The translations under genes and the position numbers were made by a program. From the NCBI GenBank assembly GCA_937959175.1, contig CALGAS010000050.1:1-6166 (forward strand): a stretch of DNA of 6,166 bases. Direction: 5' to 3'. The stretch comes from an uncultured bacterium. Its GTDB lineage: Bacteria; Planctomycetota; Planctomycetia; Pirellulales; UBA1268. The notes under the pieces were generated by a model. It ran no database searches. It saw only the letters and a list, made by a program, of their open reading frames with translations, and had not been told where the DNA came from. This document shows, piece by piece, positions 1 to 5,964 of this stretch; position 1 is the first letter of the stretch; each line of letters opens with the position of its first letter.

Positions 1-184
1 GGATCCTGGTTCGTTCGAGGGCATCCTCGATGACCTGGCGGGCTCGGCCGGCCTCGGATTCGCCGTCGTCGGCCGCCGCCGTCCAGCACATCGGCAGACA
101 GGCCAGCACGATCAGGCGACCCACCAAGGGCGGCACCCGGTCGTGGCGGCAGCGAGTCGGAAGGGCGGCAGGGAAGCAGGACAT
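1..184 (-). CDS. Partial 5' end of a probable exported protein, function unknown
   Basis: An ATG at 184-182 on the minus strand opens a frame that stays open for 61 codons and runs off the left edge, so only the N-terminus is visible. An AGGA about 10 bases upstream is a modest ribosome-binding site. The start of the protein looks like a Sec signal peptide: an arginine-bearing n-region up to about residue 23, a hydrophobic stretch LIVLACLPMCW (24-34), then TAAA followed by an acidic mature start (DDGESEAG). Signal peptidase I cleavage after about residue 38 is the simplest reading; the Cys at 29 has a poor lipobox. A GTG at codon 17 is an alternative start and would give a more usual signal-peptide length. 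The part after the signal (ARQVIEDALERTRI) looks helical but I recognise no family. It lies on the same strand as, and downstream of, the PAS-GAF-receiver gene, separated by about 190 bases with inverted repeats, so it probably has its own transcript. Confidence 0.45.
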   Translation of the reverse strand, partial: MSCFPAALPTRCRHDRVPPLVGRLIVLACLPMCWTAAADDGESEAGRARQVIEDALERTRI

Positions 185-225
185 GCTCGGAGATTCCTGG
201 GCCGGAAAACTGTTTGGGGCGGGAG

Positions 226-254
226 GAGTAGCCGGACGGGACAACGCCGGTCAA
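226..254 (-). promoter_or_regulatory. Weak promoter candidate for the left-edge gene
   Basis: On the minus strand TTGACC (254-249) matches five of six bases of a -35 box. The hexamer 17 bases further on, CTACTC (231-226), is a poor -10 box. Initiation from it would leave a leader of about 35 bases before the ATG at 184. The call rests mainly on the -35 match and the position. Confidence 0.2.
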
Positions 255-308
255 GGCCATGTCTGCCGAGCGGCGGCCGGCTGGCGGCGGCGGCAACCTG
301 GGCGGGCC

Positions 309-348
309 AGGGTGGTGGTTGGGGCGGTCTGGGAAGCCGAACCACCCT
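309..348. repeat. Inverted repeat between the two minus-strand genes
   Basis: AGGGTGGT (309-316) and ACCACCCT (341-348) are perfect 8-bp inverted arms around a 24-base loop. A second register, GGTGGTT (314-320) with AACCACC (340-346), is also possible, so the pairing can slip. No T-run follows on either strand, so this is not a classical terminator. It may add to the transcript-end structure at 354-373. Confidence 0.35.
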
Positions 349-353
349 AGGAT

Positions 354-373
354 CCGGGCCGGCCGTGGCCCGG
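354..373 (-). terminator. GC-rich hairpin just after the PAS-GAF-receiver gene
   Basis: CCGGGCC (354-360) and GGCCCGG (367-373) form a perfect 7-bp stem with a 6-base loop. The hairpin begins one base past the stop codon of the minus-strand gene (375-377). The position fits a transcript end, but there is no U-tract after the stem, so termination would be Rho-assisted or the hairpin would serve as a 3'-end stabiliser. Being GC-rich in GC-rich DNA lowers its significance. Confidence 0.35.
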
Positions 374-374
374 C

Positions 375-1943
375 TCAACCCCGCGTGGCGGCGGTGCCCC
401 GGGCGACCGATTTTTCGACCGTGTCGAGCAGTTGGTCAACCCGGAAGGGCTTGAAGAGGACCAGATCGATGCCCGCCTGCCGGGCTTTCACGATCGAATG
501 CCCGGGGTCGTAGCCGAATCCGGTCATCAGGACGAGGGGCACCGTGTCGAGAAGTTCCTGAAGCCGGACGAGCAGTTGATGGCCGCTCATGTCGGGCAGG
601 CGGATGTCGGCGATGATGACGTCGTAGGCCTCGCTTCCGCCCGCCCTCACCATCGACACCGCCTCACCGCCGTCCCGGGCGGTCTCGACGGTGCAGCCGG
701 AACGTTCGAGCAAGGCATGGGCTGCCGCCCGAACCTGTTCGTCGGAATCGACTACCAGGATCCGCCGGCCTACGAGGGCCGGCCGACGCACCGACTGGTG
801 ACGCTGGCTCTGGGCCGCGCTGGGCGCCATCTTTTCGCCGACCCGCTGGATCACCTGCTTGATGTCGCGGGCATTCCGCAGGATTCGCTGCAGGCGGGCG
901 ACGACATCGGCGTCGTGGCCGATGTATTTCTCCATCACGCCGACGGCATCGTTGAGGATGTCGTCGACCGGCAGGGCAACCGCCCCGTGGATTGCTTCGA
1001 TGCTCTCGGCCGCAGTGGAGGCCTTCTCGGCCACGAGCAGCTCGAGTGTGTTGAGGGCGGCGGCCACGTCGCGGGAAAAGATCTCCAGGAAATGCAGGTC
1101 GGTATCGGAAAAGCCGCCTGGTTCCGGGCTTTCGACGTTGAAGGTTCCGATCACCTCGTCGTGCAGGAGGAGCGGCACGGTCATGGAACTCTTCGCTCCC
1201 TTGCAGCCCTCCAAGTAGCGGGGATCCTTCGTCGTGTCGGCACAGGTGTAACTGTGGCCGGTGGCGGCGACGTAGCCCGTCACGCCATTGCCCTCCGGAC
1301 GGGCGTAGAGAACCCGCGCCTCGGCCTCGGGCTGCATGCCTTCGGCCAGCAGCTTCTCGAGACGGCCGGTCTGACGGTCGAGAAGCCGGATCTCGACAAC
1401 ATCGAACTGCAGCAGATCCTTGGAGTAGTGAATGATATTGCTCTTGAGCAGTTCGATCCGCTCGTCCACCGTCATATCAGCCAGTTCAATGGGCGAGAGA
1501 TCAGCCAGCTTGTGCCCGGCGGCATGAATGGCCGCCCGCTTCTGCTGCTCGAGGATGGCGTGGGTCACGTCGCGGATCGCGACCACCGTCTGCGGGCTGC
1601 GGCCGGTCTTGAAAGCCGGTGAGGAGCGGACGTCGTAATACCGATTGCCAGCGGTCCGCAGGGTGGCCGTGGCTGCCCGGCCCGCCGCGAGAGCGGCCCG
1701 AAAGGAAGCCATGCCGTCTGCCGGCAGATCGAGGGCGGCAAAAAAATCGCACCCCGGCAGTCCGGACGGCCCAGCGCTGGCACGCTCTGCACCGGATCGG
1801 CACCAGGCGTGGAACTGGTCGTTGGCCCAGACAACACGGCCGTCTTCGTCGAGCAGGGCGATCCCGTCGGGAAGGTGCAGGACGATTTCGCGGTCGCGGT
1901 CGTAGGACGCGGACTCGTCTGATCCTTCCGCCGAAGCCGTCAC
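375..1943 (-). CDS. PAS-GAF-receiver signalling protein (orphan two-component regulator)
   Basis: Predicted cytoplasmic protein of 522 residues. A PAS-like sensor lies at about 19-130 (LPDGIALLDEDGRVVWAN early, RDVTHAILEQQ at its end) and a GAF domain at about 155-300. A helical stretch at about 302-380 contains IHGAVALPVDDIL (His319). A canonical receiver domain follows at about 393-516. Receiver residues are all present: acidic Asp399 and Asp401 (VVDSDE), phospho-acceptor Asp446 (IADIRLPDMSG), Thr474 (LMTGFG) and Lys498 (LFKPF). No ATP-binding N, G1 or G2 boxes and no helix-turn-helix are visible, so the helical stretch resembles a dimerisation region without its kinase half. The protein probably takes phosphate from another kinase and passes a signal by protein contact; this is inference. 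Start choice: the frame is open to a GTG at 1961, but GGAGGA at 1955-1950 sits ideally before the GTG at 1943, while the 1961 GTG has no Shine-Dalgarno sequence. It is divergent from sdhC; a link to succinate dehydrogenase is only suggested by position. Confidence 0.88.
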   Translation of the reverse strand: MTASAEGSDESASYDRDREIVLHLPDGIALLDEDGRVVWANDQFHAWCRSGAERASAGPSGLPGCDFFAALDLPADGMASFRAALAAGRAATATLRTAGNRYYDVRSSPAFKTGRSPQTVVAIRDVTHAILEQQKRAAIHAAGHKLADLSPIELADMTVDERIELLKSNIIHYSKDLLQFDVVEIRLLDRQTGRLEKLLAEGMQPEAEARVLYARPEGNGVTGYVAATGHSYTCADTTKDPRYLEGCKGAKSSMTVPLLLHDEVIGTFNVESPEPGGFSDTDLHFLEIFSRDVAAALNTLELLVAEKASTAAESIEAIHGAVALPVDDILNDAVGVMEKYIGHDADVVARLQRILRNARDIKQVIQRVGEKMAPSAAQSQRHQSVRRPALVGRRILVVDSDEQVRAAAHALLERSGCTVETARDGGEAVSMVRAGGSEAYDVIIADIRLPDMSGHQLLVRLQELLDTVPLVLMTGFGYDPGHSIVKARQAGIDLVLFKPFRVDQLLDTVEKSVARGTAATRG

Positions 1944-1949
1944 CAACCG

Positions 1950-1955
1950 TCCTCC
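1950..1955 (-). promoter_or_regulatory. Ribosome-binding site that decides the start of the PAS-GAF-receiver gene
   Basis: GGAGGA on the minus strand lies 6 bases before the GTG at 1943-1941. The upstream in-frame GTG at 1961 has only CGAGACGCAGC before it, with no purine-rich core. The -10 candidate at 1989-1984 would leave a leader of about 34 bases for the 1943 start but only about 16 for the 1961 start, which agrees with the downstream choice. Confidence 0.55.
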
Positions 1956-1983
1956 GTCCACGCTGCGTCTCGGGCAGCCTTCA

Positions 1984-2013
1984 AGTATAAATTCGACTCA
2001 AGGGCCCCGCCAA
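1984..2013 (-). promoter_or_regulatory. Promoter candidate for the PAS-GAF-receiver gene
   Basis: On the minus strand TTGGCG (2013-2008, four of six matches to the -35 consensus) and TATACT (1989-1984, a good -10 box) are separated by 18 bases. Initiation would fall near 1977. The -10 box lies in an AT-rich patch that stands out in this GC-rich DNA. It is back to back with the sdh promoter candidate, with 13 bases between the two -35 boxes. Confidence 0.5.
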
Positions 2014-2026
2014 ACCGGGCCGGCCG

Positions 2027-2054
2027 TTGTCGGTTCGGGCCCCTGCTCTATACT
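2027..2054 (+). promoter_or_regulatory. Promoter candidate for the sdhCAB operon
   Basis: TTGTCG (2027-2032, four of six -35 matches) and TATACT (2049-2054) are separated by 16 bases. Initiation near 2061 would leave a leader of about 73 bases before the GTG start of sdhC, or about 13 before the alternative ATG at 2074. The GGGCCCC heptamer occurs twice around the divergent pair (2002-2008 and 2037-2043), the second between the -35 and -10 boxes. These could be operator sites, but such strings are common in GC-rich DNA. Confidence 0.5.
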
Positions 2055-2133
2055 CCTCTATGGGTGTCACAGGATGGCGGCACGAACGGCTCCGCCCCCT
2101 GACGCCACCTGCCATCCCGCCGAGACCTGCCCT

Positions 2134-2910
2134 GTGAGCGACAGTCCTTCCTTCCTCGAACGCCATCAGTTTCTCATTTATCGGCTCTTTTCGCTGGCCG
2201 GATTGATTCCGGTGGGAGCCTTTTTGATGGTGCACCTGCTGACCAATGCGTCCGTTCTCGGCGGGGCGGCCTCGTTCCAGTCGCGGGTCGACCTGATCCA
2301 CTCCCTCGGCCCGCTCCTCGTGCCGGTCGAGATCGCCTTCATTTTTCTGCCGATGGCGTTTCATGCGGCAATCGGCTTCGTGATCATCGCCAACGGGATG
2401 CCCAACGTCGGCTCCTATCCCTACGTCGGGAATGTTCGCTACACGCTGCAGCGGGCGACGGGGATGATAGCGTTTGTGTTCATTATCGGGCACATCATCC
2501 AGTTGCACTGGCTCGGCGCTCCGCTTGGAGGCGGCCAGTTCGATCCGCACTACGCGACGAGCACGGCGGCCGCGGCGCTGCGGCCGACCTGGATCACGGC
2601 CCTCTACGCGATCGGGGTCTTGTCGGCCGTCTTCCATCTCGCCAACGGGCTCTGGACGCTGGGCATCACCTGGGGCATCTGGACGAGTCCCGCGGCCATG
2701 CAGCGGGCGAATGTGGTGAGCGTCGTCGCGGGCGTCGTGTTGGCGGCGGCGGGCCTGGGAGCTCTCGGTGGGCTCCAGGCCACCGACATCGAGCAGGCCC
2801 GGAAAACGGAAGACTGGATGGAGGAGCAGCGGGATCGCCTCCAGCCGCCGGACGCCAAGACGATTCATCAGGCGGGAGTATCCTCGGAAATCCGGCACGT
2901 CGGCGACTAA
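2134..2910 (+). CDS. sdhC: Succinate dehydrogenase cytochrome b558 subunit (SdhC, type B)
   Basis: Membrane anchor of succinate:quinone oxidoreductase: it binds two b-type hemes, receives electrons from SdhB and reduces quinone. The 258-residue protein shows five hydrophobic helices at about 19-40, 60-87, 105-127, 152-175 and 192-214, as in the single-anchor SdhC of Bacillus. All four histidines that match the Bacillus heme ligands are present: His34 (MVHLLTN), His77 (FHAAIG), His120 (IGHIIQ) and His168 (VFHLANGLW). The QRATG and NGLWTLGITWG segments are also family-typical. A hydrophilic tail of about 40 residues follows helix 5 (from ATDIEQARK) and is longer than in Bacillus. Start: the frame is open to an ATG at 2074, which would add 20 residues, including a Pro-rich stretch. 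I prefer the GTG at 2134 because the protein then begins SDSPSFLERHQF, close to where homologues begin; neither start has a strong ribosome-binding site. First gene of sdhCAB, 21 bases before sdhA. A fumarate reductase anchor is the alternative, less likely in this setting. Confidence 0.94.
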   Translation: MSDSPSFLERHQFLIYRLFSLAGLIPVGAFLMVHLLTNASVLGGAASFQSRVDLIHSLGPLLVPVEIAFIFLPMAFHAAIGFVIIANGMPNVGSYPYVGNVRYTLQRATGMIAFVFIIGHIIQLHWLGAPLGGGQFDPHYATSTAAAALRPTWITALYAIGVLSAVFHLANGLWTLGITWGIWTSPAAMQRANVVSVVAGVVLAAAGLGALGGLQATDIEQARKTEDWMEEQRDRLQPPDAKTIHQAGVSSEIRHVGD

Positions 2911-2931
2911 CGCAGAGAGGAGAAGAGGGTC

Positions 2932-4914
2932 ATGGCAGAGCCGAGAATCCTGGTGGTAGGGGGCGGGCTGGCCGGTCTGGCCTGCACGATGCGGCTGGCG
3001 GAGCTCGGTGTTCACGTCGATCTGATCAGCCTCGTTCCCGTCAAGCGATCGCACAGCGTCTGCGCCCAGGGCGGGATCAACAGCGTCAACACGCTCACCC
3101 GGCAGCAGGGCGACACCGAGTGGAAGCACTTTGACGACACCGTCTACGGCGGCGACTTCCTGCAGCACCAGCCCCCCGTCAAGGAGATGGCCGACTGGGG
3201 GCCACGGATCGTCGACCTGATGGACCGGCTGGGAGTGCCCTTCAATCGGACGACCGAGGGATTCCGCGACCAGCGGCGGTTTGGCGGCACCCTCTACAAG
3301 CGGACCAGCTTCGCTGGCGCAACCACCGGCCAGCAGCTGCTCTACGCCCTCGACGAGCAGGTCCGGCGGCGGGAAGTCGAGGGGAAGGTGACGAAGTGGG
3401 AGTTCTGGGACTTCCTGGCCCCGGTGCTCGACGAGCAGGGCCGCTGCCGCGGCGCCATCTGCCAGGATCTCGTGACGATGCAGTTCAAGGCCTTTCCGGC
3501 CGACGCGGTCGTGATGGCCAGCGGGGGCAACGGGCTCATCTATGGTCGCAGCACCATGTCGATGGTCTGCTCCGGCAGCGCTGTCAGTCGCGTCTATCAG
3601 GCGGGCGCCTGGTATGGCAACGGCGAGTTCATCCAAGTCCATCCCACGGCGATTCCCGGCGCCGACAAACTCCGGCTGATGAGCGAGAGCGCCCGCGGCG
3701 AGGGAGGCCGCGTCTGGGTGCCGAGGACGCCGCAGGATCCCCGCGACCCGCGGAATATTCCGGAGGCGGAGCGGTTCTACTTTCTCGAGGAGCGGTATCC
3801 CAAGTACGGCAATCTCGTGCCGCGAGATATCGCCACGCGGGAGATCTTCGACATCTGCACCAACGAGGGGCTTTCCGTCGAGAAGGATCGGCTCTGCGTC
3901 TATCTCGACCTCACCCATATCCCCCGGCAGACGCTCGACCGCAAGCTCGGCGGCATCCTCGAGATCTACGAAAAGTTTCAGGGCGTCGATCCCCGGTCGA
4001 CACCGATGAAGATCTTTCCCGCCGTTCACTATTCGATGGGCGGGCTCTGGGTCGATTACGAGCGGAGCGAGACCGGCGGCATGGTCGAGGGTTCGCCCCG
4101 CAATCAGCAGACGAGCATTCCCGGGCTCTACGCCATCGGCGAGTGCGACTATCAGTACCATGGCGCGAACCGCCTGGGTGCCAACTCGCTGCTCTCGTGC
4201 ATTTTCAGCGGGTTGTTTGTGGCCCCCAGCCTGGTGGCGGCCCGCGACGAGGCGGCTGGCTCGGGCGACGCCGACGGCCTGTTCGAGGCGGCAATCCGTC
4301 GCCAGGAAGAGCGGCACCGGGAACTGCTTGCCAGGCCCCCCGGCAACGAAAATCCCTATGACATCCACCAGGAGTTGGGCCGCTTGATGACCCGCGTCGC
4401 GACGGTGGTTCGTCGCAACGACCAGTTGGCCGACGCCTATGAGGAGGTCGGCCGCCTCGAGGAGCGGTGGCGGCGATCGGCTGTCTCCGACACCGGCAAC
4501 TGGACCAATCAGAACGTCGTGTTCACCAAGTCGGTCGGCGACATGTTTCCAGTCGCGAAGCTGATGCTGAAGGGCGCACTTTTGCGTGACGAGTGCCGCG
4601 GAGCCCATTTCAAGCCGGAGTTCGCGATGCCGGGCATCGCGGCGACCGATCCGGCTGAAAAGCGGGCCGAGGCCGAGCGGTGGTGCGACACGTTCGAAGA
4701 AAACACCCGGAAGTGGCTCAAGACGACGGTTGCTGCCTGTGGGCCCGATGGCAACCCGGAGATCAGTTACCAGGATGTCGACACCTCGCTGATTCCGCCC
4801 CGGCCGCGTCTCTACGGGCTCGTGGGTGGCGAGGTGATCGAGGAGGTGTGGAAGGAGCGGCAGGCGGCCCGGGCCGCTGCCGGCCAGCCCGAGACGGTGG
4901 CCGCCGCGACCTGA
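2932..4914 (+). CDS. sdhA: Succinate dehydrogenase flavoprotein subunit (SdhA)
   Basis: Catalytic subunit that oxidises succinate to fumarate in the TCA cycle and passes electrons to SdhB, at the cytoplasmic face of the membrane. The 660-residue length is usual for this subgroup. Visible motifs in order: dinucleotide-binding VGGGLAGL (9-16); RSHSVCAQGG, with His41 matching the covalent FAD histidine; VHPTAIPG with substrate-site His237; SARGEGG with catalytic Arg255; VHYSMGG with His366; and ANRLGANS with Arg414. The active site therefore looks complete. The C-terminal helical domain continues to about residue 630 and ends in a short Ala-rich tail. The start ATG has a strong AGAGGAG (2916-2922) 9 bases upstream. 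It lies 21 bases after sdhC and 44 bases before sdhB, so it is clearly co-transcribed. The gene ends in TGA, which shows that TGA works as a normal stop here. The remaining doubt is only SQR versus quinol:fumarate reductase. Confidence 0.97.
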   Translation: MAEPRILVVGGGLAGLACTMRLAELGVHVDLISLVPVKRSHSVCAQGGINSVNTLTRQQGDTEWKHFDDTVYGGDFLQHQPPVKEMADWGPRIVDLMDRLGVPFNRTTEGFRDQRRFGGTLYKRTSFAGATTGQQLLYALDEQVRRREVEGKVTKWEFWDFLAPVLDEQGRCRGAICQDLVTMQFKAFPADAVVMASGGNGLIYGRSTMSMVCSGSAVSRVYQAGAWYGNGEFIQVHPTAIPGADKLRLMSESARGEGGRVWVPRTPQDPRDPRNIPEAERFYFLEERYPKYGNLVPRDIATREIFDICTNEGLSVEKDRLCVYLDLTHIPRQTLDRKLGGILEIYEKFQGVDPRSTPMKIFPAVHYSMGGLWVDYERSETGGMVEGSPRNQQTSIPGLYAIGECDYQYHGANRLGANSLLSCIFSGLFVAPSLVAARDEAAGSGDADGLFEAAIRRQEERHRELLARPPGNENPYDIHQELGRLMTRVATVVRRNDQLADAYEEVGRLEERWRRSAVSDTGNWTNQNVVFTKSVGDMFPVAKLMLKGALLRDECRGAHFKPEFAMPGIAATDPAEKRAEAERWCDTFEENTRKWLKTTVAACGPDGNPEISYQDVDTSLIPPRPRLYGLVGGEVIEEVWKERQAARAAAGQPETVAAAT

Positions 4915-4958
4915 GCCCGGCAACGCGAGACCAGAGAGCCAGAGAGGAGGAGACCGCC

Positions 4959-5255
4959 ATGATCAAGGCTGTGGAGAGCAACGGACAGGGATCGACGAAC
5001 GGCCACGGTGTGCCGACCGTGGCTCGCAAGGTGCGGGTCAGGGTTCTCCGGCAGGACGTTGCCGGGGGCGAAAGCTACTGGGAGCGGTTCGAGGTACCCC
5101 ACGAGCCCAACATGAACGTGATCAGCGTGCTCCAAAAGATTGCGGCCCAGGCCCGCACGCAGGATGGCCGTCAGGTTCCGCCTGTCGCCTGGGACTGCTC
5201 CTGCCTGGAGGAGGTCTGCGGTTCCTGCACGATGCTGATCAACGGCCAGACGTGA
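4959..5255 (+). CDS. sdhB: Succinate dehydrogenase iron-sulfur subunit, N-terminal piece (SdhB, interrupted)
   Basis: First 98 codons of sdhB, ending at an in-frame TGA (5253-5255). A very strong AGGAGGAG (4945-4952) precedes the ATG. Residues 1-24 are a Gly/Ser/Asn-rich extension not needed by the family; the ferredoxin-like plant-type [2Fe-2S] fold begins at about VRVRVLRQD. The cluster-binding loop is WDCSCLEEVCGSCTMLINGQT, with three of the four ligands at Cys82, Cys87 and Cys90 (spacing C-x4-C-x2-C). The fourth cysteine, C-x11 further on, falls at codon 102, beyond the stop. On its own this piece could not complete the cluster or contact SdhC, so it is not a functional subunit unless paired with the downstream piece or read through. 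Together with 5256-5840 it makes a normal SdhB of 293 codons. The break is a single-codon event with no frameshift. Confidence 0.9.
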   Translation: MIKAVESNGQGSTNGHGVPTVARKVRVRVLRQDVAGGESYWERFEVPHEPNMNVISVLQKIAAQARTQDGRQVPPVAWDCSCLEEVCGSCTMLINGQT

Positions 5256-5258
5256 ATG
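5253..5258 (+). other. sdhB: In-frame TGA directly followed by ATG inside sdhB
   Basis: The reading frame runs ACG-TGA-ATG-GCC-TGC. Homologues of this subgroup read NG-x-x-R-x-x-C here (Bacillus SdhB has INGKPRQSC, from memory), so the TGA stands in for a conserved arginine. One C-to-T transition turning CGA into TGA explains it, and that C would lie in a CpG. The abutting ATG permits termination-reinitiation in the same frame, although no Shine-Dalgarno sequence lies close upstream. TGA ends sdhA and the sdhB reading frame normally, so a genome-wide reassignment is unlikely. A GGCC/GGCC 4-bp hairpin follows (5258-5270) but is too small to be a SECIS element. Confidence 0.9.
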
Positions 5259-5840
5259 GCCTGCTCGGCCCTGGTGGACAAGATCCTCGCCGAAGACGGG
5301 GAGATCGAACTCAGACCAATGTCGAAGTTCCCGGTCGTCCGCGACCTCGTGGTCGACCGCCGGCGGCTGTTTCGCTCGCTCGAGCGGGTCAAGGCCTGGG
5401 TGCCGGTCGACGATTCCTACGACCACGGCCCTGGCCCGCGAATCTCGCCCGAGCAGCAGCAGGATGCCTATCCGCTGGCCGAATGCATCTCCTGCGGGTG
5501 CTGTCTGGAAGCCTGTCCGCAGTTCACCAAGATCGAGACCGTCCGGCGGGACGGCGAATCGGAGGCTGAGTTTGAGGCTCGCCGGCGAGAAGCCTTCGAT
5601 GACGCCTTCGTGGGCCCCCATGCCATCAGCCAGGCGATGCTCTTCAACTCCCATCCCACCGGCAAGATGATCGCCGATGAGCGGATGGAGACGCTGACCG
5701 GCAAGGGTGGCATTCAGATGTGCGGCAACGCCCAGAACTGCGTGGCGGTCTGCCCGAAGCGGATTCCGCTGACCCGCTCGATCGCCCGGGCCGGCAGGGC
5801 AGCGACCGTCTGGGCGATCAAAAAGCTCTTCGACCGCTGA
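5256..5840 (+). CDS. sdhB: Succinate dehydrogenase iron-sulfur subunit, C-terminal piece (SdhB)
   Basis: 194 codons continuing sdhB after the TGA in the same frame. It begins MACSALVD, whose Cys (102 in full-length numbering) is the fourth [2Fe-2S] ligand. Then follow LRPMSKFPVVRDLVVDR and KAWVPVD, typical of the type B subfamily. The [4Fe-4S] and [3Fe-4S] motifs are both intact: CISCGCCLEACP (Cys176, 179, 182, 186) and CGNAQNCVAVCP (Cys255, 261, 265). The tail IPLTRSIARAGRAAT is the usual C-terminal helix near the quinone site. No other lesion is seen, which argues against an old pseudogene. Residues around 200-220 (RRDGESEAEFEARRREAF) form a charged insert relative to Bacillus SdhB. If translated alone, it would need reinitiation at the ATG at 5256, because no ribosome-binding site is near. 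It is the last gene of the operon; a dense repeat region begins 10 bases after its stop. Confidence 0.92.
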   Translation: MACSALVDKILAEDGEIELRPMSKFPVVRDLVVDRRRLFRSLERVKAWVPVDDSYDHGPGPRISPEQQQDAYPLAECISCGCCLEACPQFTKIETVRRDGESEAEFEARRREAFDDAFVGPHAISQAMLFNSHPTGKMIADERMETLTGKGGIQMCGNAQNCVAVCPKRIPLTRSIARAGRAATVWAIKKLFDR

Positions 5841-5850
5841 GCCGCCCGGC

Positions 5851-5964
5851 GTTCACCTCACGCGGGCTCGAGGTGAACCCATGCCGTCTCGCGGACGCTT
5901 GCTGCGGGTTCACCTCACGCAGGCTCGAGGTGAACCCATGCCGTCTCGCGGACGCTTGCTTCGG
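5851..5964 (+). repeat. Tandem 57-bp repeat, two copies, each with a palindrome
   Basis: Copy 1 (5851-5907) and copy 2 (5908-5964) match at 55 of 57 positions; they differ at 5864/5921 (G/A) and 5904/5961 (G/T). Each copy holds a palindrome and a spacer. Copy 1 has GTTCACCTC (5851-5859) and GAGGTGAAC (5870-5878) around a 10-base loop. Copy 2 extends to 11 bp, GGGTTCACCTC (5906-5916) with GAGGTGAACCC (5927-5937). The spacer contains a smaller CGTC/GACG hairpin. The array starts 10 bases after the sdhB stop, so it would lie in the 3' end of the operon transcript. No U-run follows, so it is not a typical intrinsic terminator. In-frame ATGs inside the spacers create an apparent reading frame that I do not regard as a gene. 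Confidence 0.9.

Noticed and set aside
1..6. BamHI site at the first six bases as a cloning junction
   Set aside because: GGATCC also occurs elsewhere in the window, for example near 350, 758 and 1223, so the position may be chance and carries no biological meaning.
432..1622. A 396-codon plus-strand frame opposite the PAS-GAF-receiver gene
   Set aside because: Antisense shadow; the minus-strand product has intact domains and receiver residues, and the plus-strand product has none.
1981..4923. A 980-codon open frame on the minus strand opposite sdhC and sdhA
   Set aside because: It is antisense to two clearly real genes, is Pro/Arg/Gly/His-rich with no recognisable domain, and follows from GC-rich third positions in the sense genes.
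5253..5290. Selenocysteine insertion at the sdhB TGA
   Set aside because: The family has Arg, not Cys, at this position, and only a 4-bp GGCC hairpin follows, so a bacterial SECIS element is not supported.
2134..5840. Genome-wide reassignment of TGA to a sense codon
   Set aside because: sdhA ends in TGA at the expected C-terminus, as does the sdhB reading frame at 5838-5840, and no other in-frame TGA occurs in the four genes.
5851..5880. Intrinsic terminator for the sdh operon
   Set aside because: The stem is strong but no T-run follows; I list it as a repeat and leave the termination role open.
5851..5964. CRISPR array
   Set aside because: Only two units, and the whole 57-bp unit including the 'spacer' is repeated, so there are no unique spacers; no cas genes are present.
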